Below the pieces are notes generated by a model. It was given only the letters and a program-made list of their open reading frames with translations. It had not been told where the DNA came from and searched no databases. Position numbers and translations under genes: made by a program. Positions 10,824 through 21,895 of a stretch of DNA of 64,000 bases are shown in pieces. Numbering within the stretch: the first letter of the stretch is position 1; each line of letters starts with the position of its first letter. The DNA is from Monoplex corrugatus (Eukaryota; Mollusca; Gastropoda; Littorinimorpha; Ranellidae), in assembly GCA_030674185.1 (NCBI GenBank), contig CM060308.1, forward strand, positions 41,335,357 to 41,399,356, read 5' to 3'.

Positions 10824-11351
10824 GTTATTTTTTATTGTTGTTTAAAGCCCAGCCGACTGCGTAGAGCCATATCAGGGCTACAACCGCTTAAAAACATACA
10901 AAACTTTAACAAACAAACAAAAAAAAAAAAACAAAAAAAAACTAAGTACACACATCAATGCATTCGCGCACGTAATCCAAGGACACGCCTCTGGCGTTGA
11001 CTCCGTCTAATCCTTCGCACAGGGGATAAAAAGAACACACATACAAATGAATACAAATCTAAGCATACCCAAGGACACCAAAACATACAAAAAAGGGCAT
11101 AAATTACCTAAAATTGCTTCCGCATATGTCACCTCCCTACAGAAAAAACAAACAAAAAACACTTCAATTATCAATCCTAAGAAAAAGTACGTAAGACTTT
11201 ATTGAACACATACAGGAGGAAATGACAGAGAGCAAAGGAACTAAGCAGAAACAAAGAGAGTGACAGAAAAGAGGAAATATCTAGCACAGAATTTTCAGAA
11301 GGTGGGGATACTATTTACACTGAAAGAGCCCCCGGCATCCCCGTGGGGGAA
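10824..11351 (-). mobile_element. Family E retroposon, copy E3, full length
   Basis: Flanked by a perfect 11-bp duplication ATCCGTAAATT (10813-10823 and 11352-11362). Tail side starts GTTATTTTTTATTGTTG then agcccagccgactgcgtaga; far end is catccccgtgggggaa. At 528 bp it ends at the same two points as the other four copies, so it is full length. A small deletion removes the segment that holds the start of the 55-codon frame in sister copies, which argues that the frame is not needed. Confidence 0.92.
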
Positions 11352-11362
11352 ATCCGTAAATT

Positions 11363-11570
11363 ATGTACTCTGAAGTGCACAGATAATAGGAATGGGAGTT
11401 GTTGATTGTGTTATTTATAAATAATACGCTAACCTTTTCCATGTAATTTCATGTAATAGTCCAAACAATCTTAAGCAATTAACACTACACAAATCTGTTA
11501 TGAACGAATCTTGATTTCAGTTAAATAGAAATGTACTTTGAAAGGTCGAAGCTAACGAAAAAAGAAAAAA
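11363..11570. other. Unassigned sequence
   Basis: AT-rich flank with no feature. Confidence 0.35.
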
Positions 11571-11692
11571 ATCCCAGAAAGAATTGAAAAAAGAAAGAAA
11601 AGAAGAAAAAAGAAAGAAAAAAGAAAGAAAGAAAAAAAAAAAAAAGAGAAAGAAAGGAATGTCTGTGTGTATGTGTGTGTGTGTTTTCTAGT
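11571..11692. repeat. (GAAA)n-rich purine tract and short (GT)n
   Basis: Imperfect AAAGAAA repeats about 90 bp long, followed by a short TG run. Confidence 0.9.
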
Positions 11693-11744
11693 AATAATAT
11701 TATACTAGTCCCTGTTTCTGATATTATGTTATAACCTTTTGTTG

Positions 11745-11995
11745 TTCTTGGTGAAATAACTGTGCTCTATTAGTACTACAACGTAAAATCCACCGAGGAT
11801 GCTTTCGACATAAACTTACGGTTTGCACTATACAAAAATAAAATCATTATTATCAGCAGTAAAGCGTATTCCTTATAATCTGTTGTTGTTGTTGACAAAC
11901 TAAGTGTGCTGTGTTAGTACTACAAAGTAAAATCCACCGAGCATGTTTTCAACATGAACTCACAGTTTCCACTATACACAAATAAAATCATTCAT
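11745..11995. repeat. Imperfect tandem duplication, about 145 bp unit
   Basis: The run ctgtgctctattagtactacaacgtaaaatccaccgag with the following cacta...caaaaataaaatcatt (11760-11848) recurs as gtgtgctgtgttagtactacaaagtaaaatccaccgagc with cacta...cacaaataaaatcatt (11903-11993). Each copy is preceded by a TTGTTGTT(C/G) word. Similarity is about 85 percent by eye. Confidence 0.75.
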
Positions 11996-12109
11996 ATCAG
12001 CAATAAAGTGTATTCCACCGACAAAACATCCAACGCCTTTGAACAGAGTAATATTACCTGACGGGGAAAGGATCATCTTGGATGCAGTCAACAGTGTAAA
12101 TATCTTAAT

Positions 12110-12230
12110 TATATAAACAATAATGATAATGATAATAATGCTGTCGATGATAATGATGGTACGAGTGCTAATATTAATCATGATTATAAAAATAACAGCA
12201 ACGAAAACATTAATAACAGTAATGATTGTG
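12110..12230. repeat. Degenerate AAT/ATG trinucleotide tract
   Basis: Irregular AAT, ATG and AAC units; weak copy of the pattern seen at 13.7-15.1 kb. Confidence 0.7.
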
Positions 12231-13600
12231 ACGGATGTGTTGTATATACTTTTATAGTACATTTTCACTTTTGTATAGAGTTTTGGCTCATTTTTGCTTT
12301 TGTGGACTGGAGCACCCAGTGTGGTTTTCGGTGTCTTTATTCTGATTGGCGGTGAAGTAAAAGCGTGGAGTGCACGGAGCGTGGAATTCGTGGAGCGTGG
12401 AATTCGTGTAGCGTTGTGTGCGTGTCGAAAATCTGTGAACTAAAAAGTCAGTTCTACAGAGATTTCCAGGTGGAGCGGTTGCATATCTTTGCCACCTGAA
12501 GAGAACTAAATCTGTTTGTCTTAAGCTGCTATGTTAGCAGGTTGGTGAATCTTTTGATTTGTTGATATATTTACCAAAAATTGAGACATGTAAAGATTGT
12601 GAAGAAACGTAGTTGTGTAAAAGTGAAGTGAATTATTTTGGCATTCAAGAGTTGTATTGAGTTGTAGTTCTTGATTTAATGTTTTATGAATTACTGTTTT
12701 GTGGTTTCGATCTTTAAATGATGTGCAGTCAGTGTGAACTTTATGAATAATTATATGTATTGAGAGTTTGGACTTTTGAAACATGAATGGCGAATTTTGT
12801 GTTAAATTCTTTATTGTAAGATGTTATTTTGTTAAATGAATATGAAGCTAAGTTAGTGGTAATTTTTTTGGAAATTGAAGTTAGTGTAGAATATTTGCTG
12901 TATGGCACTGTGAATGTAATTTGCCTTCGAGCTTTTAAAAGGCAAACAATATTTTTTGGGGATAAACGTCTGTCAATCATATAATATGAAAAATATGGTC
13001 TGGCCATTGACCCGATACATTTTATTGATATTTTTGTAGATGGAAGTACTTAGCAAATTCTTTTCTATCTACAGCTTCTGACGTGAGGAGTTGTCTGGTC
13101 TGATTAGCTCACGAGGGAGCCACATACGTACGTCATGCTGTTTTGAGGGGTGGATGCCTGATCCAGTCCCTGGTCCTAAGCTGTTTGGACTCTGCTGAAT
13201 ACCTGCTGTTTTGAGGGGTGGATGCCTGATCCAGTCCCTGGTCCTAAGCTGTTAGGACTCTGCTGAATACCTGCTGTGGGCGTGTCCGGTTACTGACGCC
13301 TCTGTTTCGTCTTGCTCCCCAGGATTGTGTGGTAACTATGCTTATATAGAGTGAACTAAATTCTGAACAATGATTTCGATGCTGTGAAACAGACTGAAGT
13401 GCTGATGCAGTGAAAGAATTCCTGTGAAAAGACTGTTTGGGACGGAAACCTGAATCGATTACTTTTTATTGAACAGTGGTCAATGAACATTTATTTCTGA
13501 CTTATGTGTTTGTTGATCCAGTTGGATGAAAATTGAACTGATGATACTTGATTATTTATAAATATTTAAATATACTAATTTGTTTACAGAGGTTGTTTGA
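12231..13600. other. Unassigned low-repeat block, possible LTR or gene-flank sequence
   Basis: This 1.3-kb stretch is free of microsatellites and of every repeat family found elsewhere in the window. It has an inverted CCAAT word (attgg at about 12345), duplicated ggagcgtggaattcgt words at 12378-12406, a 68-bp tandem duplication (13136-13273) and a good acceptor-like string ttgctccccag at 13310-13321. No open frame of note is present. It could be an LTR, an untranslated exon region or unique DNA; I cannot choose. Confidence 0.35.
13137..13273. repeat. 68-bp tandem duplication
   Basis: Two adjoining copies of a 68-bp unit starting tgctgttttgaggggtggat differ at about one position (ctgttTggac versus ctgttAggac). 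Such near-identity implies a recent duplication. Confidence 0.93.
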
Positions 13601-13717
13601 GTGACTGAGTGGAAGGTTGTGTGTGGTTGGGGAAAACACATTGAACACGCACCTACATATACACAATCTAATTTCATCCTATTTCTGTCAGTCACACATA
13701 AACCAACTTCTGTAACA

Positions 13718-14060
13718 ATGATATTACTGACAATGATGATGGTGATAATGATAATAGTAATGATAATGGTATTGATAATAAATAATGACAACAATATTAT
13801 ACTACTACTATTGATGATGATAATGACAACAACAACAATACCACTAATACTAATAGTAATAATAATAACAAACAACAACACTACCTCTAATACTAATAGC
13901 AATAATAATGATAATGACAACAATAGCAGCAGCAATAGTAACAACAACAACAATCACAATAATAATAATGATAATAATAATAATAATAAAAGGAGAAGAA
14001 GACAAACAACAACAACAACAACAACGACGACGATGACAAAGACGACGTAACATTTTGATC
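13718..14060. repeat. Trinucleotide cluster, first block
   Basis: Irregular ATG, AAT, AAC and ACG units about 340 bp long. Plus and minus open frames over it (up to 289 codons on the minus strand) are poly-Asn, poly-Leu or poly-Ile artefacts. Confidence 0.93.
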
Positions 14061-14189
14061 CGAGAAGCTTTCCAAGAAAATGTTGAAACTGTCACACTGA
14101 ATGATTGAAAGAGACCGTATCCTATTCTACTCGTAAACACTAACACCAGTAACAATATTTTAAAAATAAAAAAACAATAACATAACTGA

Positions 14190-14421
14190 TGATAATGATA
14201 ATAATAATAAATACTGAAGGTAATAATAACCATGACACTAAAAACAGGCCTTATAACAAGAACAAGAACAACAACAACAGTGATGATAATAATGGTAATA
14301 AATATGAAGATTTCTAAACTCACATGATACAATCGAGGCACATTCTGTCGTATGTACTCGTATCTTCTATTCGTCAATAACAACAATAACAACAGCAACG
14401 CTCCTCCTACTACTACTACTG

Positions 14422-14453
<32 letters not shown>

Positions 14454-15023
14454 GTTAATGACGGGTTAAAAAATCCCACAAGACGACTGAAGCACATTCT
14501 GCTGTATCTTCTATTCGTCCATAATATTGATAACAACAACAAACTACAACATAAGCAGCAAGAACAAAACAACAGCAATAATAATAATAATAGTAATAAT
14601 GATAACAACAACAGCAACAATAATAATAATAATAATAATGATGATAATGGTGATGATGACGATGATGATGATGATAATAACAATAATAATAATAATAATA
14701 ATAATAACAACAACAACAATAATAATAATAGTAATAATAATAATAATGAGGATGATGATGATAACGACGACCGTGATCATTAAGATGGTGATGATGATCA
14801 TAGCAATGATGCCTATGATGATAATGATAATATAATAAAAGGATAATGATAATGATAATATTCAGGATAATAAGAATAAAAACAATAACGAATATACAAT
14901 AATCATAACGATGACAATAACAAACTACCCCCCACTCCCGAAAAAAACCCAAACAAACCAAAAAACCCCAAACAAACAAGAATAGTGATAATGAAAACAA
15001 AAATGATGATAATGATCAATATA

Positions 15024-15058
<35 letters not shown>

Positions 15059-15080
15059 AATAATAATGATAATAATGATA
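14190..15080. repeat. Trinucleotide cluster, second block
   Basis: Long mixed field of ACT (14408-14452), AAT, AAC and GAT units, ending in a pure (GAT)n run near 15025-15058. A short internal direct repeat pairs gatacaatcgaggcacattctgtcg-type sequence at 14326 with aagcacattctgctgtatct at 14490, so part of the field arose by local duplication. Confidence 0.9.
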
Positions 15081-15097
15081 AGTTATAACGACGACAA

Positions 15098-15330
15098 CTC
15101 AGCTTAGAACTATGGGGTCACTATACTATACCATATAGGTCATAGTGATGATCGCCGAATAAATCATGTCAATCCCTTATAACTCAGCTTAGAACTTTGG
15201 GGTCACCATACTGTACCATACAAATCATACTGACGATGGCCGAGTAAACCATGTAACTCCCTTGCAGCTCAGCGTAGGGCTATGGGACTACCACACTTCA
15301 CCATAATACCATACTGAAGATAACAGACTA
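15098..15330. repeat. Degenerate tandem repeat, about 84-bp unit, 2.7 copies
   Basis: Units start aactcagcttagaactatgg (15098), aactcagcttagaactttgg (15181) and cagctcagcgtagggctatg (15266), each followed by a gtcaccatact...catac word and a gccga(a/g)taaa.catgt word. No coding sense. Confidence 0.82.
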
Positions 15331-15524
15331 CTGAAGATACCACCAAAGGAACACCGTTACCGTTTAGCATCAAGCTTAAGCCAGCATGATCCCCTCACAG
15401 ACAGAAGTCAATCCCTGGGGATTTGCACAGGCGTGAAGGGATCTTGTCGTGTGTCGCGATGGATTACATTGCCTGTCCCTTGCGTACACTCCACATGTCC
15501 ATCGCCAATTATGTTTGGAGTTTG

Positions 15525-15850
15525 TTCACCATCAGAGCCAGAAAAAAGGTGCAAGTTCTAGGAGTTCGGGCCTTGTTCAGCAAGTATTCATTGCACTCCG
15601 ACAATTCCATATTAGCTCCACCCAAATATGCCAGCAGTTATCTACCAGACCCCTTGAGCCTACTCGAAATCCTATACGCTGTAAAGATCTTGAAATTGGG
15701 AGGGGAGGGAAGGGGACTTATGAAACAGCAGAAAGACTGAAGCATTATCAATGAAGATTGGCAGCGAAGAGACCAATTCTTTTTTATGGGCTGGGATTGA
15801 ACTCAAAGACATCAGATCTTCGGGCTATTAAATAAATGACCATTTGTCTG
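15525..15850 (-). mobile_element. SINE A, full length
   Basis: Minus-strand tRNA-like head (15845-15780) with gagttcaatcccagccc as B box, then the SINE A body with the reversed forms of the family words (caacatactcgaacaaac region near 15570-15590, accagcagttat for the second body word). Two plus-strand open frames of about 100 codons across it are chance readings. Confidence 0.8.
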
Positions 15851-16002
15851 TCGCTGACAGTGAAAAGATGAGACCGGTAAATGGTCATGGTCGTCCCATA
15901 ACCATCAGGTGGTAGGGGAATGAAATGATAGAGACCTCAACCTTTTCTCGTGGCCAGCATTATGAGATTCATAGAAAACGGGACAGTTGGACCGATTTAA
16001 TA

Positions 16003-16130
16003 ATAATAGTGCATTTATAGAGCGCTTTCCGAAACCTCAAAGCGCTTTACATCAGTAAACCATACATATATAAACCAAATAACAGGCTACAATACAAACA
16101 AACTCATCAAAAACTATCCACAGGAAATCA
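16003..16130 (+). mobile_element. Dispersed repeat end with duplicated AGCGCTTT words
   Basis: aataataatagtgcatttat, gagcgctttccgaaac and caaagcgctttacat form a structure that I recall as a common dispersed invertebrate repeat. Sequence to the right of the AC array (16335-16500), with aagtaagtttttaaacttg and gaaagatggtagagtttta, probably belongs to the same repeat, now split by microsatellite growth. The family recall is from memory only. Confidence 0.5.
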
Positions 16131-16132
16131 AC

Positions 16133-16243
16133 AACCACACACACACCAAATAATCTCTCTCCCTCTCACCCCCTCCCCCGCCCACCCCTCTCCCCCCATT
16201 TTCAAACACACACACACAACACCCACACACACACAGCCACACA

Positions 16244-16322
<79 letters not shown>
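16133..16322. repeat. Compound CT/C-rich and (AC)n array
   Basis: C/T-rich stretch then about 60 bp of mixed AC followed by roughly 75 bp of pure AC. Confidence 0.94.
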
Positions 16323-16324
<2 letters not shown>

Positions 16325-16560
16325 GCATACACCCTATTGTGCACAATTTCATCCAGAATGTCAAGCAGGATCAACCCACTAGCCAAAATCAGGAAAAACA
16401 CTGTTTAAAGAAGTAAGTTTTTAAACTTGTTTTGAAAGATGGTAGAGTTTTAGAGTGGCGGACGGACTGAGGCAACAAGAGATCTGGATTAGCAGTTTTA
16501 CTGTGATATGGCCATGAGGCCTAGGCCTACGTACACAGGCAGAGGAAAGGAAATTAGTGG

Positions 16561-16812
16561 CGGGAGAGAGAGAGAGAGAGACAGGGAGAGAGAGACAGAG
16601 AGAGAGAGAGGGAGGGGCAGGCAGAGAGAGGGGAGAAAAGAAATAGAGAGAGAGGGAGGGGCAGGCAGAGAGAGGGGGAGAAAAGAAATAGAGAGAGAGG
16701 AGAGAGAGAGACAGAGAGAGACAGACAGAAAGAGAGAGAGGGAGGGGCAGGCAGAGAGAGGGAGAAGAGAGAGAGGGAGACAGACAGACAAGATAGACAG
16801 ACAGACCGACAG
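16561..16812. repeat. (GA)n-rich minisatellite-like tract
   Basis: Purine tract with a higher-order unit of about 60 bp: gagagggaggggcaggcaga occurs three times (16603, 16650, 16737), separated by GA/AGACAG runs. The 176-codon plus frame over it is an Arg/Glu artefact. Confidence 0.92.
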
Positions 16813-17067
16813 AATGTTGATCCTAAGACAGAATGTTGACCTTCTGACACTGATTGTCCATTCAGCGGCAAGACCATTCAGGCAAGAGGTGATACTTTGT
16901 GAACACACGACAATACGTACACTTCCGTACGAGAATACCCACATATATACAATCCCCCTATCCCCCCTCCGTTTTGTCGGACACTCACTGCTTCACATAT
17001 CAATAAGGAACTCAGCTGTTTTCTTTCTTCGAATCTGAGAAATATTTGCGTTTTAAATGTTCTGGGA

Positions 17068-17445
<378 letters not shown>

Positions 17446-17599
17446 CGATATCCACTGATTAAAACTTTTGGGACTGTCGACAGCCTGTTGGGCTGGCTGT
17501 ATGACCCAGATTGATTTTGATAAAACTCCATCTATGAACAGAAAGGGGACCTCGCTGGTATACCATGAAAACAGACAAGGGAGGCAGACGGGCAGACAC

Positions 17600-18150
17600 T
17601 GGCACACTGACATACTAACACACTCTGAACACACATACTGCAGCCACCACCACCCACTTCTCTCTTCCACACATACACACACACATACATATGCTCTCTC
17701 TGTCTCCCTCTTCTTCTCTGTCTGTCTGTCTTGTCTGTCTCTCTCTCTCTCCTCTCCCACACACACTCTCTCTTTCTTTGTCACGCCGCCACACACACAC
17801 ACACACATCCCTGTGACCACCACACGCTACACTCTCTCTCTGCTCTCTCTCTCTCACACACACACACACTCTCTCTCTCTCTCTCTCACTCACAGACACA
17901 GACACATACTCACACACACCCCACACACAACATGCACACGCTCTCTCTCTCTCTTGGTCACTCTCTTCTTCTTTTCCATTCTCTCTCTCTCTCTCCACGC
18001 ACATACACACACGCACATAAGCACACACATACACACACAAACAAATACACACACACACACACAGACACACATACACACACACAGACACACAGACACACAC
18101 ACCAGACACGCACACAGACTCACACACACAGACACACACCACATGCAGAT
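17600..18150. repeat. Mixed CT/AC/ACAG field
   Basis: Half a kilobase of alternating CT, AC and ACAG tracts. Frames up to 228 codons are Thr-His or Leu-Ser artefacts. Confidence 0.93.
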
Positions 18151-18520
18151 ATGAACCCGAATCATAGTTAACACACTCTACAAACTGTCTGCAAACACTC
18201 TACCAACAAAACTTTAAACACAGACAATACTTCAGCAAGCATACAGATCTGATAGCTAGTGTGTAGAACTACTGTAGTCACAGGCGTTGACATTGTTTAC
18301 AAACATTATCTACTCGACCCTTATCCCTACCCTCTATTGTTACAACACGTCTACTATCTTACCCCCCCCCCCCCCCCGTTTTTTTTTTCAGCCAGAGATC
18401 CATAGAACTTCACACTAAGTAGGGCCTCTAGCCTCTGCCAATGCACAGGCCTTATTGCGAAGGTTTATGACTAATTCCAGGATAATTTCGAATCTTATTC
18501 ATCACATGGCATCATGTGGC
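18151..18520. other. Unassigned sequence with poly-C/poly-T
   Basis: No gene. C run at 18363-18377 followed by a T run. Confidence 0.4.
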
Positions 18521-18521
18521 A

Positions 18522-19255
18522 TCAAGTCAGTGCTGGTATCTGGGGTACCGAGTCAGTGCTGACATCTGGGGCACCTATGTCAGTTCTGGCATCTGGGGCA
18601 CCAGTCACTGCTGGCATCTGATGGCACCAGTCAGTGCTGGTATCTGGGGCACCAGGTGTGGCAATGTCAGCTGGCATCTGGAGAACAGTCAGTGCCGGCG
18701 TTTGAGGCACCAGTCCCGTGCTGGTATCTGAGGCACCAGTCAGTGCTGGTATCTGAGGCACCAGTCAGTGCTGGTATCTGAGGCACCAGTCAGCGCTGGT
18801 GTTCTGGGACACCAGTCAGTGCTGGTGTCTGGAGCACCAGTCAGTGCTGGCATTTTGGGCTCCAATCAGCGCTGGTATCCGGGGCACCAGTCAGCTCTGG
18901 TGTCTAGGGCACCAGTCAGTGCTGGTATCTGGGGCACAAAGTCAGTGCTGGTATCTGGGGCACCGAGTCAGTGCTGGTATCTGGGGCACAATTCAGTGCT
19001 GGTAGCTGGGGCACCAGTCAGTGCTGATATCCGGGGCCAACCAAGTCAGTGCTGGTATCTGGGGCACCATCAGTGCGTATCCGGGCACCAAGTCAGTGCT
19101 GGTATCTGGGCACCAAGTCAGTGCTGGTATCTGGGGCACCAAGTCAGTGCTGGTATCTGGGGCACCAAGTCAGTGCTGGTATCTGGGGCACCAAGTCAGT
19201 GCTGGTATCTGGGGCACCAAGTCAGTGCTGGCACCTGGGGCACCAAGTCAGTACA
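18522..19255. repeat. Minisatellite 1, 25-26 bp unit
   Basis: About 28 units built on AGTCAGTGCTGGTATCTGGG plus GCACC(A). The right half (19085-19250) is highly homogeneous with a 26-bp unit; the left half is diverged and has 24-28 bp variants. Because units are 25 or 26 bp the reading frame shifts from unit to unit, so the 60- to 218-codon open frames across it are not a protein repeat. It directly adjoins the tail side of a SINE C copy. Confidence 0.96.
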
Positions 19256-19256
19256 C

Positions 19257-19548
19257 ATGGATTTTCCCCCCCAAGCGCTCCAATTTTTCTCGGACACGTG
19301 TATGCCATTGTTTTGCTCGCACTGCACAGGCAGTATGTCACTGCACAGTCTGCATACTCCTTCTTTGGTGGGTATGCATGCTGTGTGTTTTCATGTTTCC
19401 ATAAGCCACCGGACACTGACATGACTTACAAGATCATTAACGTGCTTATTTGATATTCTGCGTCCGTATACACACTAAAGGGGATTAGGCTCTAGCAGGT
19501 CTGCATACGTGTTCATATGGGAGATCGTAAAAAAAAACAAAAAAACCC
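19257..19548 (-). mobile_element. SINE C, 3' part (left piece of a split copy)
   Basis: Contains ctcggacacgtgtatgccat, the actgcacaggcagtatgtca word, ccaccggacactgacatgac, gatattctgcgtccgtatac and ggctctagcaggtctgcata, ending tatgggagatcgtaaaa. The same order is found at 22685-22985. The rest of this copy lies at 20280-20372 beyond an RTE-A insertion. Confidence 0.75.
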
Positions 19549-19560
19549 AACAACAACAGA

Positions 19561-20252
19561 CATCATCATCATCATCATCATCATCAGGTGCCCTGCCGCA
19601 TGGCGTTGGCGACCATGGACTTCCAACCACTCTCCTATCTCTCCCACCCTCCTCATCCCCAGCCACTCTGCAAGTCCGTCCAGCATTCTCTCCCTGGGTC
19701 TACCTGGTGCTCTCTTTCCCTCCAGCTTTCCCGTTGTGACTAGGTGCTCCAATCCCCCTTCCTCATAAAATGGCCTATAAATGTTGCCTGTCTTTTCCTA
19801 ATCTTCCTTATGAATGATCTACTTGTGTCTGCCTCCATCAAGACTGTCTCGTTTGTTTTCTTTGCTGTCCATGGAACTCTCAACATTCTTCTTAGAAACA
19901 ACATCTCGGCTGCCTCAATCTTGCTCTGGCTTTGCTTGCTGACTGTCCACGCCTCGCATCCGTACAACAGTATTAGTTCTATATAACATTCAAGGACTCT
20001 CTTTCTGATGTTAATTGATAGGCAATTGTTGGTAAGAATGCTTGTCATCTTCTTGAATGCTGTTTTGGCTTGGCCGATTCTGCCAGCTATTTCCAATGTG
20101 CATCTGCCGTCTGATGAAATGACCGTTCCCAGGTATTTGAACTTATCAACCTGTGTCAAGGTTGTACCATTTGCTGTTATTTTGCATGAGGGGATTTCAT
20201 GTTTTTTACTGATCACCATAACTTCAGTCTTCCTGCTGTTTAGTTGGAACTA
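19561..20252 (-). pseudogene. RTE-A LINE, truncated C-terminal reverse-transcriptase fragment (copy 2)
   Basis: RTE-type LINEs encode an endonuclease plus reverse transcriptase that copies element RNA into chromosomal DNA. Here only the last part remains: a 159-codon frame (20219-19740) with KYLGTVISS, NIRKRVLECYI, LYGCEAWT, FLRRMLRVPWTAKKTNET and KRQATFIGHFMRKG. A one-base deletion (ccaatccccc for ccaattcccc) shifts the frame at 19750 and a stop follows; the same deletion is present in copy 4 at 40.8 kb. The (ATC)n tail is at 19561-19586. The 5' end shows an 8-bp hairpin GTTTAGTT-gg-AACTAAAC at 20238-20255. It sits in SINE C, with a possible AACAACAACA duplication (19549-19558, 20253-20262). 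Confidence 0.9.
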
Positions 20253-20279
20253 AACAACAACAACACATACACACACAAA

Positions 20280-20372
20280 ACAAACCGTACAGCCTTTAGC
20301 CACCAGGCGGGAGGTACTCGGATAGAACTGAACCCCAGACCTTCCTGACATTTAACCTACTTGACTATAGCG
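20280..20372 (-). mobile_element. SINE C, tRNA-like head (right piece of a split copy)
   Basis: Contains cctttagccaccaggcggga, gaggtactcgg and the reversed B-box ctgaaccccagacc, ending ttgactatagcgac. It matches the SINE C head at 24826-24902, so with 19257-19548 it makes one SINE C interrupted by RTE-A copy 2. Confidence 0.7.
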
Positions 20373-20854
20373 ACATCATATGGAATATATTCCGAGCGAG
20401 AAGACGACAGGGGATTTTGAGAAATTGAAACTAACACTGAACGAAAATCGAGGACCCTTCAAGTCCCCGTACCCCCCACTGATTTAATACGTTCAAACAG
20501 AGAAAGTGGAGCTTGGTCTAAGTGTGTCATGTAGTTTCTTCGTTTCAAAGTCTGTTGTTTATGGTCTGAATGGTGTTTCTTTCACACTTGTCAGTCGAGC
20601 CTGACGATTGATATTCAAAGTGGAGGGGTACAATACTACTTTAACTCTTCCTGGTAAGCGCTGTTTTCTTCCTTATGTGTATTCGAGCGTAGCCACACGT
20701 CGTATGGTCAGTATAATTTGACTCCATGGGAGGTGTGTTCGTATTTTGTGCTTATCCACAGTGTTCTGGCCCACACTGTACAGATGACAGAATGACAATG
20801 GTTTAAATGTTGTTGCACACCCTTCTTACTTTGAGGAGTAGGAGGGAGGGTGAA

Positions 20855-20855
<1 letters not shown>
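20373..20855. other. Unassigned sequence
   Basis: No recognised gene, RNA or repeat. Confidence 0.4.
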
Positions 20856-20856
<1 letters not shown>

Positions 20857-20924
<68 letters not shown>

Positions 20925-20929
20925 AGAGA
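20857..20929. repeat. (GA)n microsatellite
   Basis: GA array of about 73 bp with two GG or AA interruptions. Confidence 0.95.
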
Positions 20930-21895
20930 TTTCTTGAAAAATAAATGAGATTCACGCGATAAATAAGAATGAAATTTAGAGGCGATAAGTAGTAGAGAAA
21001 AAAGCAGACGCAAGTAAAACAGAGGAAAGTTTAGCGCAAAACGACCCGAGGGTGAGGATAATGTTCCTATTTAAAAAGCCCCCATTATTACATGAGATTA
21101 ATAACAGCAGAATCCTGCATGTAACGGACTCGATACAATCCAATTTTGCTATGTCTGTATTGCAAGCTAGGTCAGTTTTCTTCCACATATGACCAACAGA
21201 GCCTGACGTTATTTGCCAATGTTTAATTTAGCCTGAACAGGCGACGAATGGAGGATCCCCGAAAATATAAAATGTATAGCTTTGTCCGGGGGTACGTTTG
21301 ACAGAAGACTACATTCAGCACGGTCACGCCTCAAGCAGTAAGTATAAGACATATGCTTTTTTGTTATCTATAATAAACGTCGTAAGTTCATAATAAATAA
21401 TGTTTATATGTTAATGCGAATGTGTGTAGGCACGTTGTTCTGATGCATCTTGCTGTCATCTTGATCTTGGTCCTTACGTCGCAGAATCTGCGATTGGCAT
21501 AAACGCGACAGAAAAAGGGTATTGCACTTGATATGAGGCTACTGATTTTTTGTATGAAAGCAGTCAATTGATGGTGCTGTGACTACCTCCTCTTCTAGAC
21601 TAGGTCTATTACTATTTTTATGAAAAACAATTTTCTGTGTCATATTGTTCGGTACGGTGATTTGGGATTTTACATGCTTTGTTGTTGTGAATTGACAGTT
21701 GGGCAAACAAGTGTTTTTTGTCATACTATTGGTAAACGTTTTCAGTTGTATTCTCATTTTGTCGCAGTTCACAGTAGTGAAAAAAGTGAGGGCAGGATAG
21801 CAGACACCAGCCTTTCAGCCACCTTGTACATAAAAAAAGGATATCATAACTGCAAGCTGTCTGTTTGCTTGTTTACATTTCTTACCTGTCGGGGG
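20930..21895. other. Unassigned AT-leaning sequence
   Basis: Nearly one kilobase without simple repeats or family matches. The plus frame 21620-21958 (112 codons) has several Cys and hydrophobic residues but no domain I can name, so I do not call it a gene. Confidence 0.35.

Noticed and set aside
13850..14719. 289-codon minus-strand frame and its overlapping plus frames
   Set aside because: Almost wholly poly-Leu, poly-Ile, poly-Ser or poly-Asn from AAT/AAC/GAT repeats; open in several frames on both strands at once.
18516..19453. Repetitive protein frames of up to 218 codons with a VSAGIWGT-like repeat
   Set aside because: The underlying unit is 25-26 bp, so the three plus frames show the same peptide words in rotation; a protein repeat would need units divisible by three.
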